Below are positions 30,801 to 42,800 of a DNA stretch of 45,648 nt, in pieces. The DNA lies in the NCBI GenBank assembly GCA_934631985.1, contig CAKTYE010000013.1, positions 1-45,648 of the forward strand, given 5' to 3'. This DNA is from an uncultured Clostridia bacterium. Lineage in GTDB: Bacteria; Bacillota; Clostridia; Christensenellales; Aristaeellaceae. A program made the translations under genes and the position numbers. Under the pieces are notes generated by a model, which was given only the letters and a program-made list of their open reading frames with translations, searched no databases and had not been told where the DNA came from. Every line of letters starts with the position of its first letter. Positions within the stretch are counted from its first letter, which is position 1.

Positions 30801-33800
30801 CGCAGGGTAAAGGCGAAGTCCTTCTCGGTGAATTTCTCCGTGCCGTTGCCCGCAAACACCTTGTTCAGGGCCAGGTCGCCGGACATGCGGGTGTTGACGA
30901 AGCTGCACAGGCCGATCTCTGTGGTCAGCGGTGCAATGCTGCCCGCCGCCTCCAAACTATCTGCACCATTTGCCGTGGTGAAGTAGCCTTCTGCGCGGTA
31001 GCTGTCCTCGGTCACGGTGTAGGCCGTTCCCATCAGCAGCCCGGTCACGCGCAGCTTTTCATTGCCGCGCAGGGTGAACTGTGCCTTGCCGTCCGTGAAG
31101 GTCAGGGACGTTTCCGTCTCCGTGCCTTCCACAGTCTTGTAGGCCGTGTAGGTGTGGTTCTTCCACAGTGCCTCGCGCACGTCGTCCGTGCGGGTCAGCT
31201 CCATGGTAAAGGTAAATTCCTTATCCTTGTGGGTATCGTTGACTGCGCCCGTGCCAGCCAGCGTCTTGCTGATCTCCACCTCGCCCGTGGAGCGGGTGTT
31301 GACGTAGGTCACCGCGTAGCTGCCCTTATCCTCAAGGATGGTTCCCTCCGCGCCCTCGCTGGTCACGGTGTAGCCGTCCAGCAGCAGGTCGTCAGTGGTC
31401 TCCTGCACGGTGTAGCGGGTGTCGCGCAGAATGCCCGGGATGGTCAGGCTCCAGCCGCCCTTCAGGGTGAAGGTCGCCGTGCCGTTTGCCACCGTCAGGG
31501 GCAGCTGCTCCGTGCTGGCAGTCACGCTGCCGTCCTCGCCCTTGACCAGCTTGGTCAGCGTGCAGTCATAGGTCTTGTCCAGATCCTGCTGGAAGCCCTC
31601 GTTGTTCAGGGTCAGCGTGAACTGGAAGTCGCGGGTCTCCTCGGTGAAGTTGCCCTGCAGCGTCTTGCCGATGGTCAGTCCGCCGTAGCTGTTGCGGGTG
31701 TTGGTGACCACCGCTGCCTGCCGCGCGTCCTCCGAGGTTTCCTCGCCATCGGGGATCTCCAGCTCCTGCGTGGTGTAGGTCACCGTGTAGGGGCCGGTGG
31801 TCTGCGGCGTGTTGACATCCGTGTAATTTTCATCCGTGTAGTCGCTGCTTTCGGTCAGCATCGCCGTGGTTCCCCAGGGCAGACGGCTGATGACAGCGGT
31901 CTCCCCGCCCATCAGGGCAAAGATCACCTTGCCGTCCGTCACCGTCACGGTGCCTTCCTTGGCCTGTGCCGTGCGGCCCGTAATGCTGATGGGGAAGGTC
32001 AGGCCCTCCAGGTCGATGGGTTCCTTGCCCTTCAGCTCCAGCGTCATCTCAAAGGCCTTGTTCGCCTCGGTGTTGTTGCCGTACAGCGCCTTGGTGATGG
32101 TCAGGCTGCCGCCCTCGCGGCGGTTCACCACGGTCACCTTGTCGGTGCTGTCCGTGTTGATGTCGCCGATAGCGCCGTTGTTCTCCTCGTTTACCCGGAG
32201 CGTCGAGCCTCCCAGCACCGTGGACGTGCGATAGCCTTCCTTTTCGCTGGTCGCCGTCACATTGCCCGTGGTGCGGACGATCTCCTCCACCGTGTAAACC
32301 GTACCCGTCTGGATACCCTTGATGAGCAGGCTCTCGCCATGCTTCAGGGTAATGAGCGCCTCGCCGTTGTCATCCAGCGTCAGCGTATCAAGCGCGCCCT
32401 CGCACTGGAAGGTCTCGTCTGCCAGACGCTCCTGCTTCGTTACGCCATTGGTCATCGGGGTGACAGACCACATGGTCACCTTGAAGGTGAACGCGCGATC
32501 CGTTTCGCCCAGCTCGCCCTGCACCTGCTTGGCAATGTACAGGTTGCCCACGCTGCGCGTGTTGACGAAGCTGGCGGTCTTTTCATCCGGCTGCGTTTCA
32601 TCGCGCTGGATCAGCATGCCCACATCCCCCGTTGCCGTGGTGGTGAAGCCGCCGTCCTTATAGCCGCGGTAGTTCTGCTCGGTCACGGTGTACTTCGTGC
32701 CGGCGGGAATATCCAGGATCTTCAGGGACTGACCATGCTTCAGCGTAAAGGTCGCAAAGGTCTCGCCCTGCTCCGTGCGGAAGGTCAGGCTGTTCAGCGC
32801 GCCCTCCGTGCGGTAAGTGCCTGCCAGCTCCACGCCGTCGGTCTGGGCACGGGTCAGCACCACCTTGAACTGGAATTCCTTGTCCTTGTAAGCGCCCATG
32901 TCTTCGCCCTTGACCACCACCTTCTTTTCCACGGTGAGGTTGCCGACAAAGCGCTGGTTATAGAAGCTGTACGCCTGCTGAGCGCCCACAGTGCCGCTTT
33001 CGCCAAGGCCCTGCACACGCGTGCCGCCGTTGACCGTGTAGCTGGTCACATAGCCGACGGACAGGTAGCTGCGCTCGTTCAGCTCATAGGTCACACCCTG
33101 CAGAATGTCCTGAATGTCAAGGGTCTCCCCTGCCTTCAGGGTGAAGGTCGCGCCCGCGTCCGTGCTGAGATCCAAGGTCGGATAGGTCACAACGCCGTTC
33201 TTGTCGGTCTTGACCGCCGTGTAGACCTTGCGCCACTGGGCGGTATCCACATCCGCCGGGCCGCCGGTGAGCTTCAGGGTGAATTCAAAGGCTTCCACCT
33301 TATCCTTACCGCTGCCCATGCCCGTTTCGGTGCCGATGGTGTGCTTGCTGACGGAGAGGTCGCCCGTCTCGCGCTTGTTGGTGAAGGTGACCGCAAGGGT
33401 CTGACCCTCCCAGGGCGTGGTAACGTTCACGCTGTCCGCCGTGCGCTCCGCCGTTTTGCTCGTCTTGACCAGGGTCGTGTAGCCGAGCTGCTTCACCTGC
33501 TTGAAGGCTCCCTCATAGGTCGTGCCGACCTCGGTCACCGTGCAGGCTGTGCCGCTCAGAATGCCCTTGCCGGTGTCATGCTCCGCGCCGGGATTCAGCG
33601 CCGTGAAAGTGATGCTCTCGCCGCCCTTCAGGGTGAAGCGCAGTGTACCGGTGTGCTTATCCGCACTCAGTTCCTCCACGGTCAGGCTACCCGTTTCGGT
33701 TCCCTTCACATAGTCATAGCTTTCACTCAGCTCAAAGCTCGGGTTGCTCAGCTCCACCTTGAACTGGAAGTCCAGGTCCTTGCCGAAGCCGCCGTCCTCC

Positions 33801-36800
33801 AGCTGCTTGATGATGGTCAGTCCGCCGTAAGCGTTGCGGGTGTTCTGCACGGTGACCAGCGCCGCCTTTTCCAGACCGGCTGCCACAACGTGCTTCTCCG
33901 CCGCGCCGTCGCTGTAGGTCACGCCCACGGTGTACTTGCCGCCGGGATAGCTGTTACCGATATACTTGCTGTCCTCCACCACGGTGTAGGTGGTGCCTGC
34001 GGGGATGTTGCTGAAGGTGACGCTGGCGTTGTGCTTCAGCTTCACATGCAGCTTGCGCACCGGGCCGTCGCTGGTCAGCTCCACATCCCGCACTGCGCCG
34101 TCCGAGAACGCCGCGCGGTAGTCGGCCTTATCCTTGCTCAGCACCACGTTCGCGCCCGCCTCGGGGGTCAGGATCAGCGTGATGTCAAAGTCCTCCACCG
34201 CATTGGCGTTGTCGCCGCCCTCGCCGTTGTTGCCGCTCACCTGCTTGGTGATGCGCACCGCACCCGTGTTGCGGGTGTTGGTGATAACCACCGTGTTGGG
34301 GTTGCCATCCAGGTTTGCGGTGATCGTGCCAGAAGCAAAGGATGTGCTGGGCACATAGCCCTTCTTCATGGTGTCGGTGTTGGTGGCTTCAATGATCTCG
34401 TAATAGGTACCCGCAGGGATGTTTCGCACCAGCAGGCTCTTGCCCTCGCCCGCCTGCAATTGATACAGGCTCAGGTCAAAGGCAAACTCCTTGTATGCAC
34501 CCTTCTGCGGGTCGGTTCCCTCCCCGGTCTTGACCAGGCTGGTCAGCGCACCCGTGACGGGATAGCTGTCCTGCAAGGTCAGGTCGTTGCGCTCGTACAG
34601 GCGCAGGGTGAAGTGGAACACATCCTCCGCGTCCGCCGGGGTGTTGCCCGCCAGCAGCTTGGTGAAACTCAGGTTGCCCAGGTCACGGCTGTTGACAAAC
34701 ACTACCTCACAATGCTCCGCCACCTCGGTGATGGTGCCGCTTGCCGTGTGGGTCTGCGTGCCGTCCACCATGGTCACAAAGCCCTCGCTGCCGTAGGCCG
34801 TTTCTTCAATCGTATACTGTGCGCCGATGGGCAGCTTGCTCAGCGTTACCTGCTGATCCGCGCGCAGCGTCAGGGCAGCCTTACCGGAAGCGTCCAGCGT
34901 TACCTCGCCGTAGTTTCCCGTCAGGGGCTTATTGTTCTTGTCCTTCACCGTCAGGGTGAAGTCAAAGTCCGTGCGCACGCCCTTGCCCTGCGCCGCGTTG
35001 CCCGTCACCTGCTTGCGCAGGGTCAGCGTGCCATAGGCGTTGTTCACAAAGGTGTATACGAACTTGTCGCCCACGCGCTTCGGCTGCGCCTGACCCAGGT
35101 TCGTCAGCGTTACCGCCACGTTGCCCTTCTCGTCGTCCTGCATGGACAGCTTGAAGCGATAGTTGGTCGCGTCATAGATGATGCCCGCGTCCTCTGCGCC
35201 CGCCACCTCGGTAAGAGTGTAGATGTATTCCTTGCCCGCGTCGGTCTGGTCAAACTTCAGCACGAAGTTGAAGTCGCCGTTCGCGTCCGTGGTATCCGTC
35301 AGGAAGCCCTCCGTCAAGTGCGGGTCGGCGTGATCCGCATCCGCCGTCAGTCGGAAGGTGAAGGCGGTGTCCTTCAGGCTGCCGCCCACAAACTCCTTCT
35401 TGCCGATGAGGACAAACTGGCCTGCCGCCTCATAGGGGTTGGTCACGGTCACAACGTCCGTGCTGGACTTCGTGTCGTCGTTCTTGCTGTTCAGGATGAA
35501 GTAGTTATTGCCCTGAATGCCTTCGCCCGTTACCTTGCCATTGGCGGCGCTGACATTGCCATCGCTGGTGATGGTCAGCTTATCCGCCTTGTAATAGCTG
35601 GCTGTGGAGGAGGTCTCCACCACCACATAGCTGCTGTAGAAGTTCAGATACTTCTCGCTGCTGCTGATGAAAGAAACGTTACCGTTGCCGTTGGTCACCA
35701 GGGTATCCACCAGGTCGGCGGCCTTCAGCGTCACGCCCTGCGCCAGCTGCTCGTCGGTGTAGGGGCCGTAGATCTTGAATGTCGCGCCCGTCAGCACCTT
35801 GCCGTTGTCCGTCTGCTTGTGGATGCTCAGGTTGCGGGTGCGCACCAGGCCCAGGTCGAAGCTGTAGTCATCCCCGGGCAGGTAGAACGCTTCGCTAACG
35901 TAATTCGCGCCGCTGCGCTTGAAGTTGCTGTCCAACTCACGGTTGCCAAAGGCGCTGTCCGCATTGGGCGCCTTGCTCGCGCCCGCGTAGGCCTTGGTCA
36001 CCGCATAGCCTGCAGGGATCTGATCCGCACTCACCATCAGCTGATAGGTGTAGTGGCTGGTACCCTGCATGGCGCTCTGATCCACATTGCCGTCCTTGTC
36101 AAAGGCATCGGTCACGCCTGCACGGATCACGCCGGGCAGCAGTCCGCCGATGGTGTACTCGCCGTTGACCGTGGTCGCCGTGCGATACATGGCGGCGCTT
36201 TCCTTGCCATTGATGCTGGTGTACAGGTTGAACTTCACGCCGCCCGCCGTGTAGCTGGGTTCGTCCTCGTCCTGGAGGCCGTTAGCGTTCTTATCGATCC
36301 ATACGCGGTTACCCAGGGACACCGCACCGGGTACGATGACCACCTTGGCCCGCTCACTGGCGGCGGTCAGTTCCATGCCGTTGGCAAGGTAGCCCGCAAC
36401 GCCCTCGTTGACCGCCTGGTTGAAGTACGCGCTCTGCTCCACCGTCTTGGGAGCCTGCGCCGTAAAGCTCAGCACAGCCGTCTGGCCTGCGGGAAGCTGC
36501 ACATTTGCGTCCGCCATCACCAGGAAAGTCTTCGCCCCCGCGCTGCTGTCCGTCCAGTCGCCGCTGAGGTTCTTCACATCCAGGCTTTGCAGCTGCATGG
36601 TGGTATAGCGCTGGGTGGAGTATTTCACCGTGTAGTTCACGGACTCACCAGCCACCACCAGGCCTTCAATGCGCACATTTTCAGGCGTCCATGCCGTGCC
36701 GCGCTGGTCCCCCACCTCCGGCAGATAGTCCAGGAAGTACAGGTTCGAGACCGCTGCGCCTGCGCTGCCCGCCTCGCCGTTGACCAGCACCAGCTTATAC

Positions 36801-39800
36801 TGGATGCGGCCCTTGGAGGGAGCATCGTCCCGGCTCAGGTTTGCCACGGCGAAGCCGCTCACGTCATAGTAGTTGTCCAGCCCGGACTGATCCGCGCTGA
36901 CCAGCTTATAGACGCTCTGGCGGTTCATCTGGATCATGTTCAGGTCATGGGTTGCCCGAATCGCCTTGTAATCCTTGCCCGAAGCGTCCACCGTGACCGT
37001 CTGGCCCGGGTATGCGCCGCTGTCCGCATCGCGGAAAACGTCGCCGTTCGGGTTCTCCTGGCTCTTGGGCATGGTCTTCTGGCTCGTCAGATAAGCCACG
37101 TTCTGAATGCGGGTATCCGTATCTGCCAGCAGACCGGAGGTACGCACCTTCGCCTGCACCGTGATGAGGATCTGCTCGCCCGCCTTCAGCTCGCCGCTCA
37201 GACTGACCACCAGCTGCTGACCGTTCAGGTCAATGGCAGCCGTTCCCGCACCGTTAGGCGCAGTCACCTGAATGCCGCTCTTTTCCACCTCCAGCAGGTC
37301 GGGAATGTCGTCGATCACCATCGGCTGCATCAGCGGGAGCGCCGTGCTGTCGGTGGTCTTGTTCGTCACGGTCAGCGTATACAGTACCTGCTGACCGGGC
37401 TGGATGGTTCTGTCCTGCGTCTGGTCAGGCAGGGGCGTGCCGTCCGTGTCCAGAACCTCGCCGCTCTTGGTCAGGGAGATCAGCGGCAGTTCCCGGGCCT
37501 TTGCCACGGCTGCGTCCGCCTGATCCTCGGCGGTGGAGAAGCTCTCGCCGCTGTCGCCGCCCCAGAATTCAATGTAGTAATGCAGGGTCGCGGTGGCCTT
37601 GTTGGTGATGGTCTTCACCGCCGCCTGCTGCGCGTTGCTGGCCTGGTACATTTCCATGGTCAGGTCGATATTGCCTGCCTGGAAGCCAGGATCAATGGAC
37701 TTCTGCGTGCTGTTCCATTCACCATAGCGCACCTGGAAGCCGCAATACTTCAGGTCCTCGCTTTCCTCAGTGAACTGAATGGTCAGGCTGCCCGTGCGGA
37801 TGTCCTCCGCGCCGCCGATGCGCTCCCATGCGCCCGTGTCCACACGCTTGCCGTAGACCGTCACCGGGATGCTCTCCAGGCTGATCTGGCTGTAGTACAT
37901 GGACTGGGTATACTTCGCTGGGGCAATGGTCAGGCCGCGCAGGCGATAATCCGCCTGGGTCGCTTCGCCCTTCGCACCCTTGAAGGTGACCTGGCTGTCT
38001 TCCACAACAAAGTCCTTCAAAGGCAGCTGAATGGGCTTATTCTGCTGGGTGAAGCCGCTCAGACGATAGCTGATGGACTGCCAGTCCTCCTGCAGGCTCT
38101 GCACCTGCGCACCGGAGATGACATTCTTGTCCAGCTGCAAGTCTGTAGTGGAAGGCACCGGCACGTTGCCGAAGGTCGCCACCACCGTGCCGCCGTCCTC
38201 GGGAACAGTCACCGTCCGTACAGGATTCCAGGGATCGTTCTCAGACTTCACTTCCGGCATGAAGAAGAAGTTGCTGGTCTGGTCGTCCTTCTGCTCGGTC
38301 ACCGTGTAGGCGCCGGGATCCAGATCGGTCAGATAGTCAAAGCTGTAGTAGGTGCCGTCCGCATGCACCAGACCGTCCTCGACGTTCCAGAGGCCGCCGG
38401 GCAGGGTTACGCCCGTGCGCTTGGTGACAACCGCCTCGGCATTGTATCCCTCGCCCGTCACCGCAAAGCGGATCGCCAGCGGCACAGTGTCGCGGTTGCT
38501 GCGATCCTCTACATTATATTTCAGGATCAGCAGCGAACCCTTGGGCGTGTTGTAGCCCTTCAGGGCCGTGGTCGTGTTCGATGCCACGCGGTACAGCGTT
38601 GCACCGCCGGAAATGGTCAGACCATTCACGACCTCCACATCCGTCAGGGTGTCCCCCACGACCTGCTTCAGTGTCAGGCTGCCCGCCACATAATGGGCAG
38701 GTACGCCCGTCTCTGCCACAGCATAGAAGGTGCCGTCATTGAGCTTTGTCAGGTTATTGAAGCTGAGGGTACCGTCCTTGGCGGTGGTCTGCTTATCCAC
38801 CTCGATCAGGATACTGCCCATCACGCGATACAGCGTGAAGGTCGCACCTGCCAGCGGATGGTTCTCCGCGTTGGTGCTGCCATACTTGCGCCCATACTTG
38901 GTCAGCGTGATGTACAGACCCGTGGTGTTGACGATGGTCACCTTCTGGTTTTCTCCGCCATAGGTGAAGGTCACCTTGGTATCCTTTGCGGGCTTCACAT
39001 AGCTCGCCGGAGTGAAGACCTCCTCCAGGTAGCAGTCAAAGGTCAGCACCGTTGCATCCGACTGCTTCACTGCGTCCACAGGCAGCTTGATCGTGTAGGT
39101 CTCCGGCTGCTCCATGGTGGTCCACTCCTGACGCTTCACCGTCTCCTTGGACCAGGTGCGATCCGTCTGGTAGTAGACCTTGTTGTTGTCCGCATCCAAA
39201 TAGTACAGGGCAAACTTCGCACCCACCACCGGCGCGGCAGGCTCGTTGTCATCCGTCTTTTCCAGGGTGAAACTCGCCGTGATGGGATAGTTCACGAAGG
39301 ACACCTGCACGGGGTACTCCGCCGTGTTCGATGCCTTGACCTCAATCTTGGCTGTCCAGCCGTCCGTATCCACCCATTGGGGTGCGCTGGCATCCGCCAG
39401 ATCGGGATACTTCACCGTGTACTGGCCCAACCAGCCATCGGTGAGTTCCTTCAAATAGTAGATGCCGGGATCCAGCTTGAAGGTACAGCTGTAGTTATTT
39501 GCCTTCGTCAGATTAAACGCATCAATCTGCTGGCCCTTGTTGCCTTCCTTATAAATGCCAAAGCGCACCTGTGAATCTGCTGCACCCACAAAGCTCTTGG
39601 ATACGCTGATGTAGCCCTTGGGGGTATTCGCAATGTCCAGCGTGGTCACATTCGCGAAGCTACCCTCAGTGAGGTCTTTATCGCGATACGCCTCCACAGA
39701 CGTGCCGTCATAGCGTACCTTCACATAGCGAATAGCCGCCGTTACATAGTCTTCGCTTGGCTTCTCAATGACTGCATACCAGCCAGGAATCAGCCCCGGC

Positions 39801-42800
39801 ACCGTTGCAAGACCTTGCTCATTCGTTGTCGCAGGAGTAAGCTCTGTGTGATACCCGGACCCTGGCGCACGTTTGCTGTTCACATTGCTCTTCGTAAAAT
39901 CGCAGCGCAGAACACGGAACACCATGCCCGCAACGGGCTTGCGGTCCAGTTCATTCGTCTTGACGATGGTGAAAGCACCCTCGCCCGCGTTCTGCACCTG
40001 GAAGGTGTAGCTTTCCTCTGTGCCAAAGGTATGGCTGAGCGTGTTGTGCAGCGCAAAGTTCGTCTGCGTTACGCCGGACAGGCCCACTTCCTCAATGGTG
40101 TACGTTCCCTCGCGGGATACCTCCACATAGTCCGTGTAGCCGTCCTCGCCGGTAGTCAGCAGCAGGCGGCCTTGATTGTCAGCAGGCTCGTTCGCCTTGG
40201 CCATCACATAAGCGTCGTCCCGCTTCAGCAGGAACTGCTTGCCGCTTTCCGCCTCATTCGTGCCGGCATTTGTCTTGCCAATGCGCAGCCGCCGCCATGC
40301 CACGTCGTACAGGTTGATGGCCTGATCCTGGCCCTTGCCGACGGTCGGCGTGGTGAACTCCACCCACGCGGCGTTGTCGTTTTCGTAGCCGTCCACAGAG
40401 GCCAGCTCGCGATATTCATAGGTGGTGTGGGGCTTCAGCAGGAAGTAGGCATAGCCATCCTCCCCGGTGGTCGCCTGCTGTGCGGTGGCATCATTGCCCT
40501 TTTCGCGCACCTCAATCACAACGCCTGCCAGCGGCTGCGCCCCGGCATGCCCCGTACTTCCCTCCACATAAGGATAGCCGAACTTGCGAATGCGGATGGA
40601 AGAGTATTCATTCAGATAGTTCAGAATGGCATTGCTGCCCGTGTAGGTCGTGTCCGTGGTGGTGGTGCTGTTTTCTCCGCCGACCGTCGTCACCGTCAGG
40701 GGATAGGTCAGCGCCTCGGGGGTCACGTTGTCAGGCCAGTTCCCCTCCACCAGCACGAAGTTTGCACGGTATTCGCCGTTCTCCGTAATGGTAACGTAGT
40801 CCTTGGTCTGCGCATTGTGCGCCAGCTCGTGCATCTTAATGGAAGTAGACACGCCGAAGGCATGCTGCCCGGATTCATTCAGGCCGGTGGTCATGGACGC
40901 AACACGAATCGTGCCCGCATCCGTCTGCACCAGCTCGCCGTTCTCATCCGCCAGATACACGCCAAAGGTCACGCCAGCCAGCGGCATTTTGCCGCCGTTC
41001 GCCAGCACCAGCAGCTTTTCAACAATGATGTTCACATAGCGAATCTTCTCGGATTCGCCGTCCTCTTTGCGCTTGTTGATCGCCGTCAGCTCGGTCAGGC
41101 CGCTCTTGGTCAGGGTCTCCGTGCCTTCCACGCCCGCCGAGGCATAGGGACCGTACCAGCCATCGCCCATCATCGTGTAGCCGTCGGGCGCTTCCGTCTC
41201 GCGCAGGAAGTAGACATAGCCCTCATAGGGGTGCTGATTGGTCAGGAACGTACCGACACTGCTGCCGTAGTTCGTACCCGTCTCATAGAGATAGTCCAGC
41301 TTGTACTGCGCAGCCTGCTCCGCCGTCAGGGTCTCGGGCTTGCCCAGCTCCTCCCAAACGGTCAGCGGGATGCCGTACAGCTCAAACTTGGCATGATCCA
41401 GCAGCTTCTCGTCCTCGTCCACCTTGGTGACCTTGAACTGCGCATAGGGATCATAGTTGTCGAACTGCCCCGAAAGAGTGTTGCTTGCCGCGGTCATCAG
41501 GTCGAACACCTGCGCACAGTAGCCGCTGATGGTCTGCGCGTCCAGCGTCATGCCCACAAGCGCCCCGGCCTGTGCAAAGGTCTTGCCCGCAGGCGGATCG
41601 GCGGGTGCGCCCGTCTCCACCACCAGGTACTTCTCCGTTGCGTTCAGCTCGCCAAAGCTCAGGCGACCATCCTTGTCCGTCACGCCGCTGCTCACCAGCG
41701 CGTCCGCCGTGTAGGTGCCGTCCTCGTTTACCGTCACATGGTAAATGTCGAAGTTGGCGCCCTCCAGCACCTTACGGATGGGGTTGCCCTTGTCGCTTTC
41801 CCAGGCGTTGATGATGAACTTTTGCAGCTGAATGGTTCCCTGCGGATCGTTCGTCACCTTCACATTCGTGACGTACTGATTGTTCTTGAGCGTCTCGCCC
41901 GCCACCACCGTCTCGGTATAGGTTGGCGGCACATAGCCCGCAGGCGCAGTCACCTCGGTCAGGGTATACTGGATCAGCGCCTGATTGTCGCGGCGCATGC
42001 GCGGCACATTGGTGAAACTCAGGCTTCCGTTTTTATTCGTGGTTCCCTGGCGGAAATACAGTCCCGTTTCGTCATCGCGAGTAAAACCTGCGGCCTCCAG
42101 CAGTGCTGCCGTCTCGTCATCCACGGCTTCCGCCGTCAGGGTGAACACTGCGCCTGCCAGCTTCGCGCCGCTCTTGACGTCGGTCTTTTGCAGCTTGATT
42201 GCGCCGCGGTTCAGATAGTTGACCACCGTCGCCGCCGTGACCTCGTCCGCCGTCAGCGTGTAGGGGCCGTAATAGTCCGTGCTGGGCAGCAGATCTTTGC
42301 GGGAGGTGGAGAGTTCCTTTAAATAATAGGTGCCGGGAATCGGAATGACCACGCGGCCGCTGCCATTTTCCACGGTGAAGGTCAGCGCCTGTCCATCCAC
42401 CTGCACGGCCTCGAAGGTGCCGTCCTCCAGCTTGACATACACGCCAAAGGTGAAGGTACCGTCCTTTGCCAGCGCCGTCTTGCCGTCAGAGGGATTCAGC
42501 TGATTCTTGGTCAGCGTCAACTCCGGCAGCTTGTCATTCTTCAGCGCGGCATAGGCAACATAGCGGTCGCCTTCCTCGTCCACCGCTGCCTTCACAGTTG
42601 TTTCAACCTCCGACTGGGCCTGCATCATGTAGCCCGCCGGCGCAGTCTTTTCCACAAACTTGTAGCTGGTTCCCACAGGTACGCGGTTGTACACGATCTG
42701 ACCGTTTGCGTTGGTCATGCGCGTTTCCAGCTTGGTGTATTCCGTTTCGCCGGGGCGGCGCACATACACGTCAAACTCCGCATCTGCCAGGGGTTCATCT

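Noticed and set aside
29174..39574. A 3,466-codon stop-free frame on the plus strand, opposite the giant gene
   Set aside because: It is an antisense shadow. The giant gene's strong codon bias avoids the codons whose complements are stops. The translation is rich in His, Val, Gly and Arg with no domain, and there is no suitable ribosome site. The same holds for the plus-strand frame at 39815-42322 and for other long frames opposite real genes.
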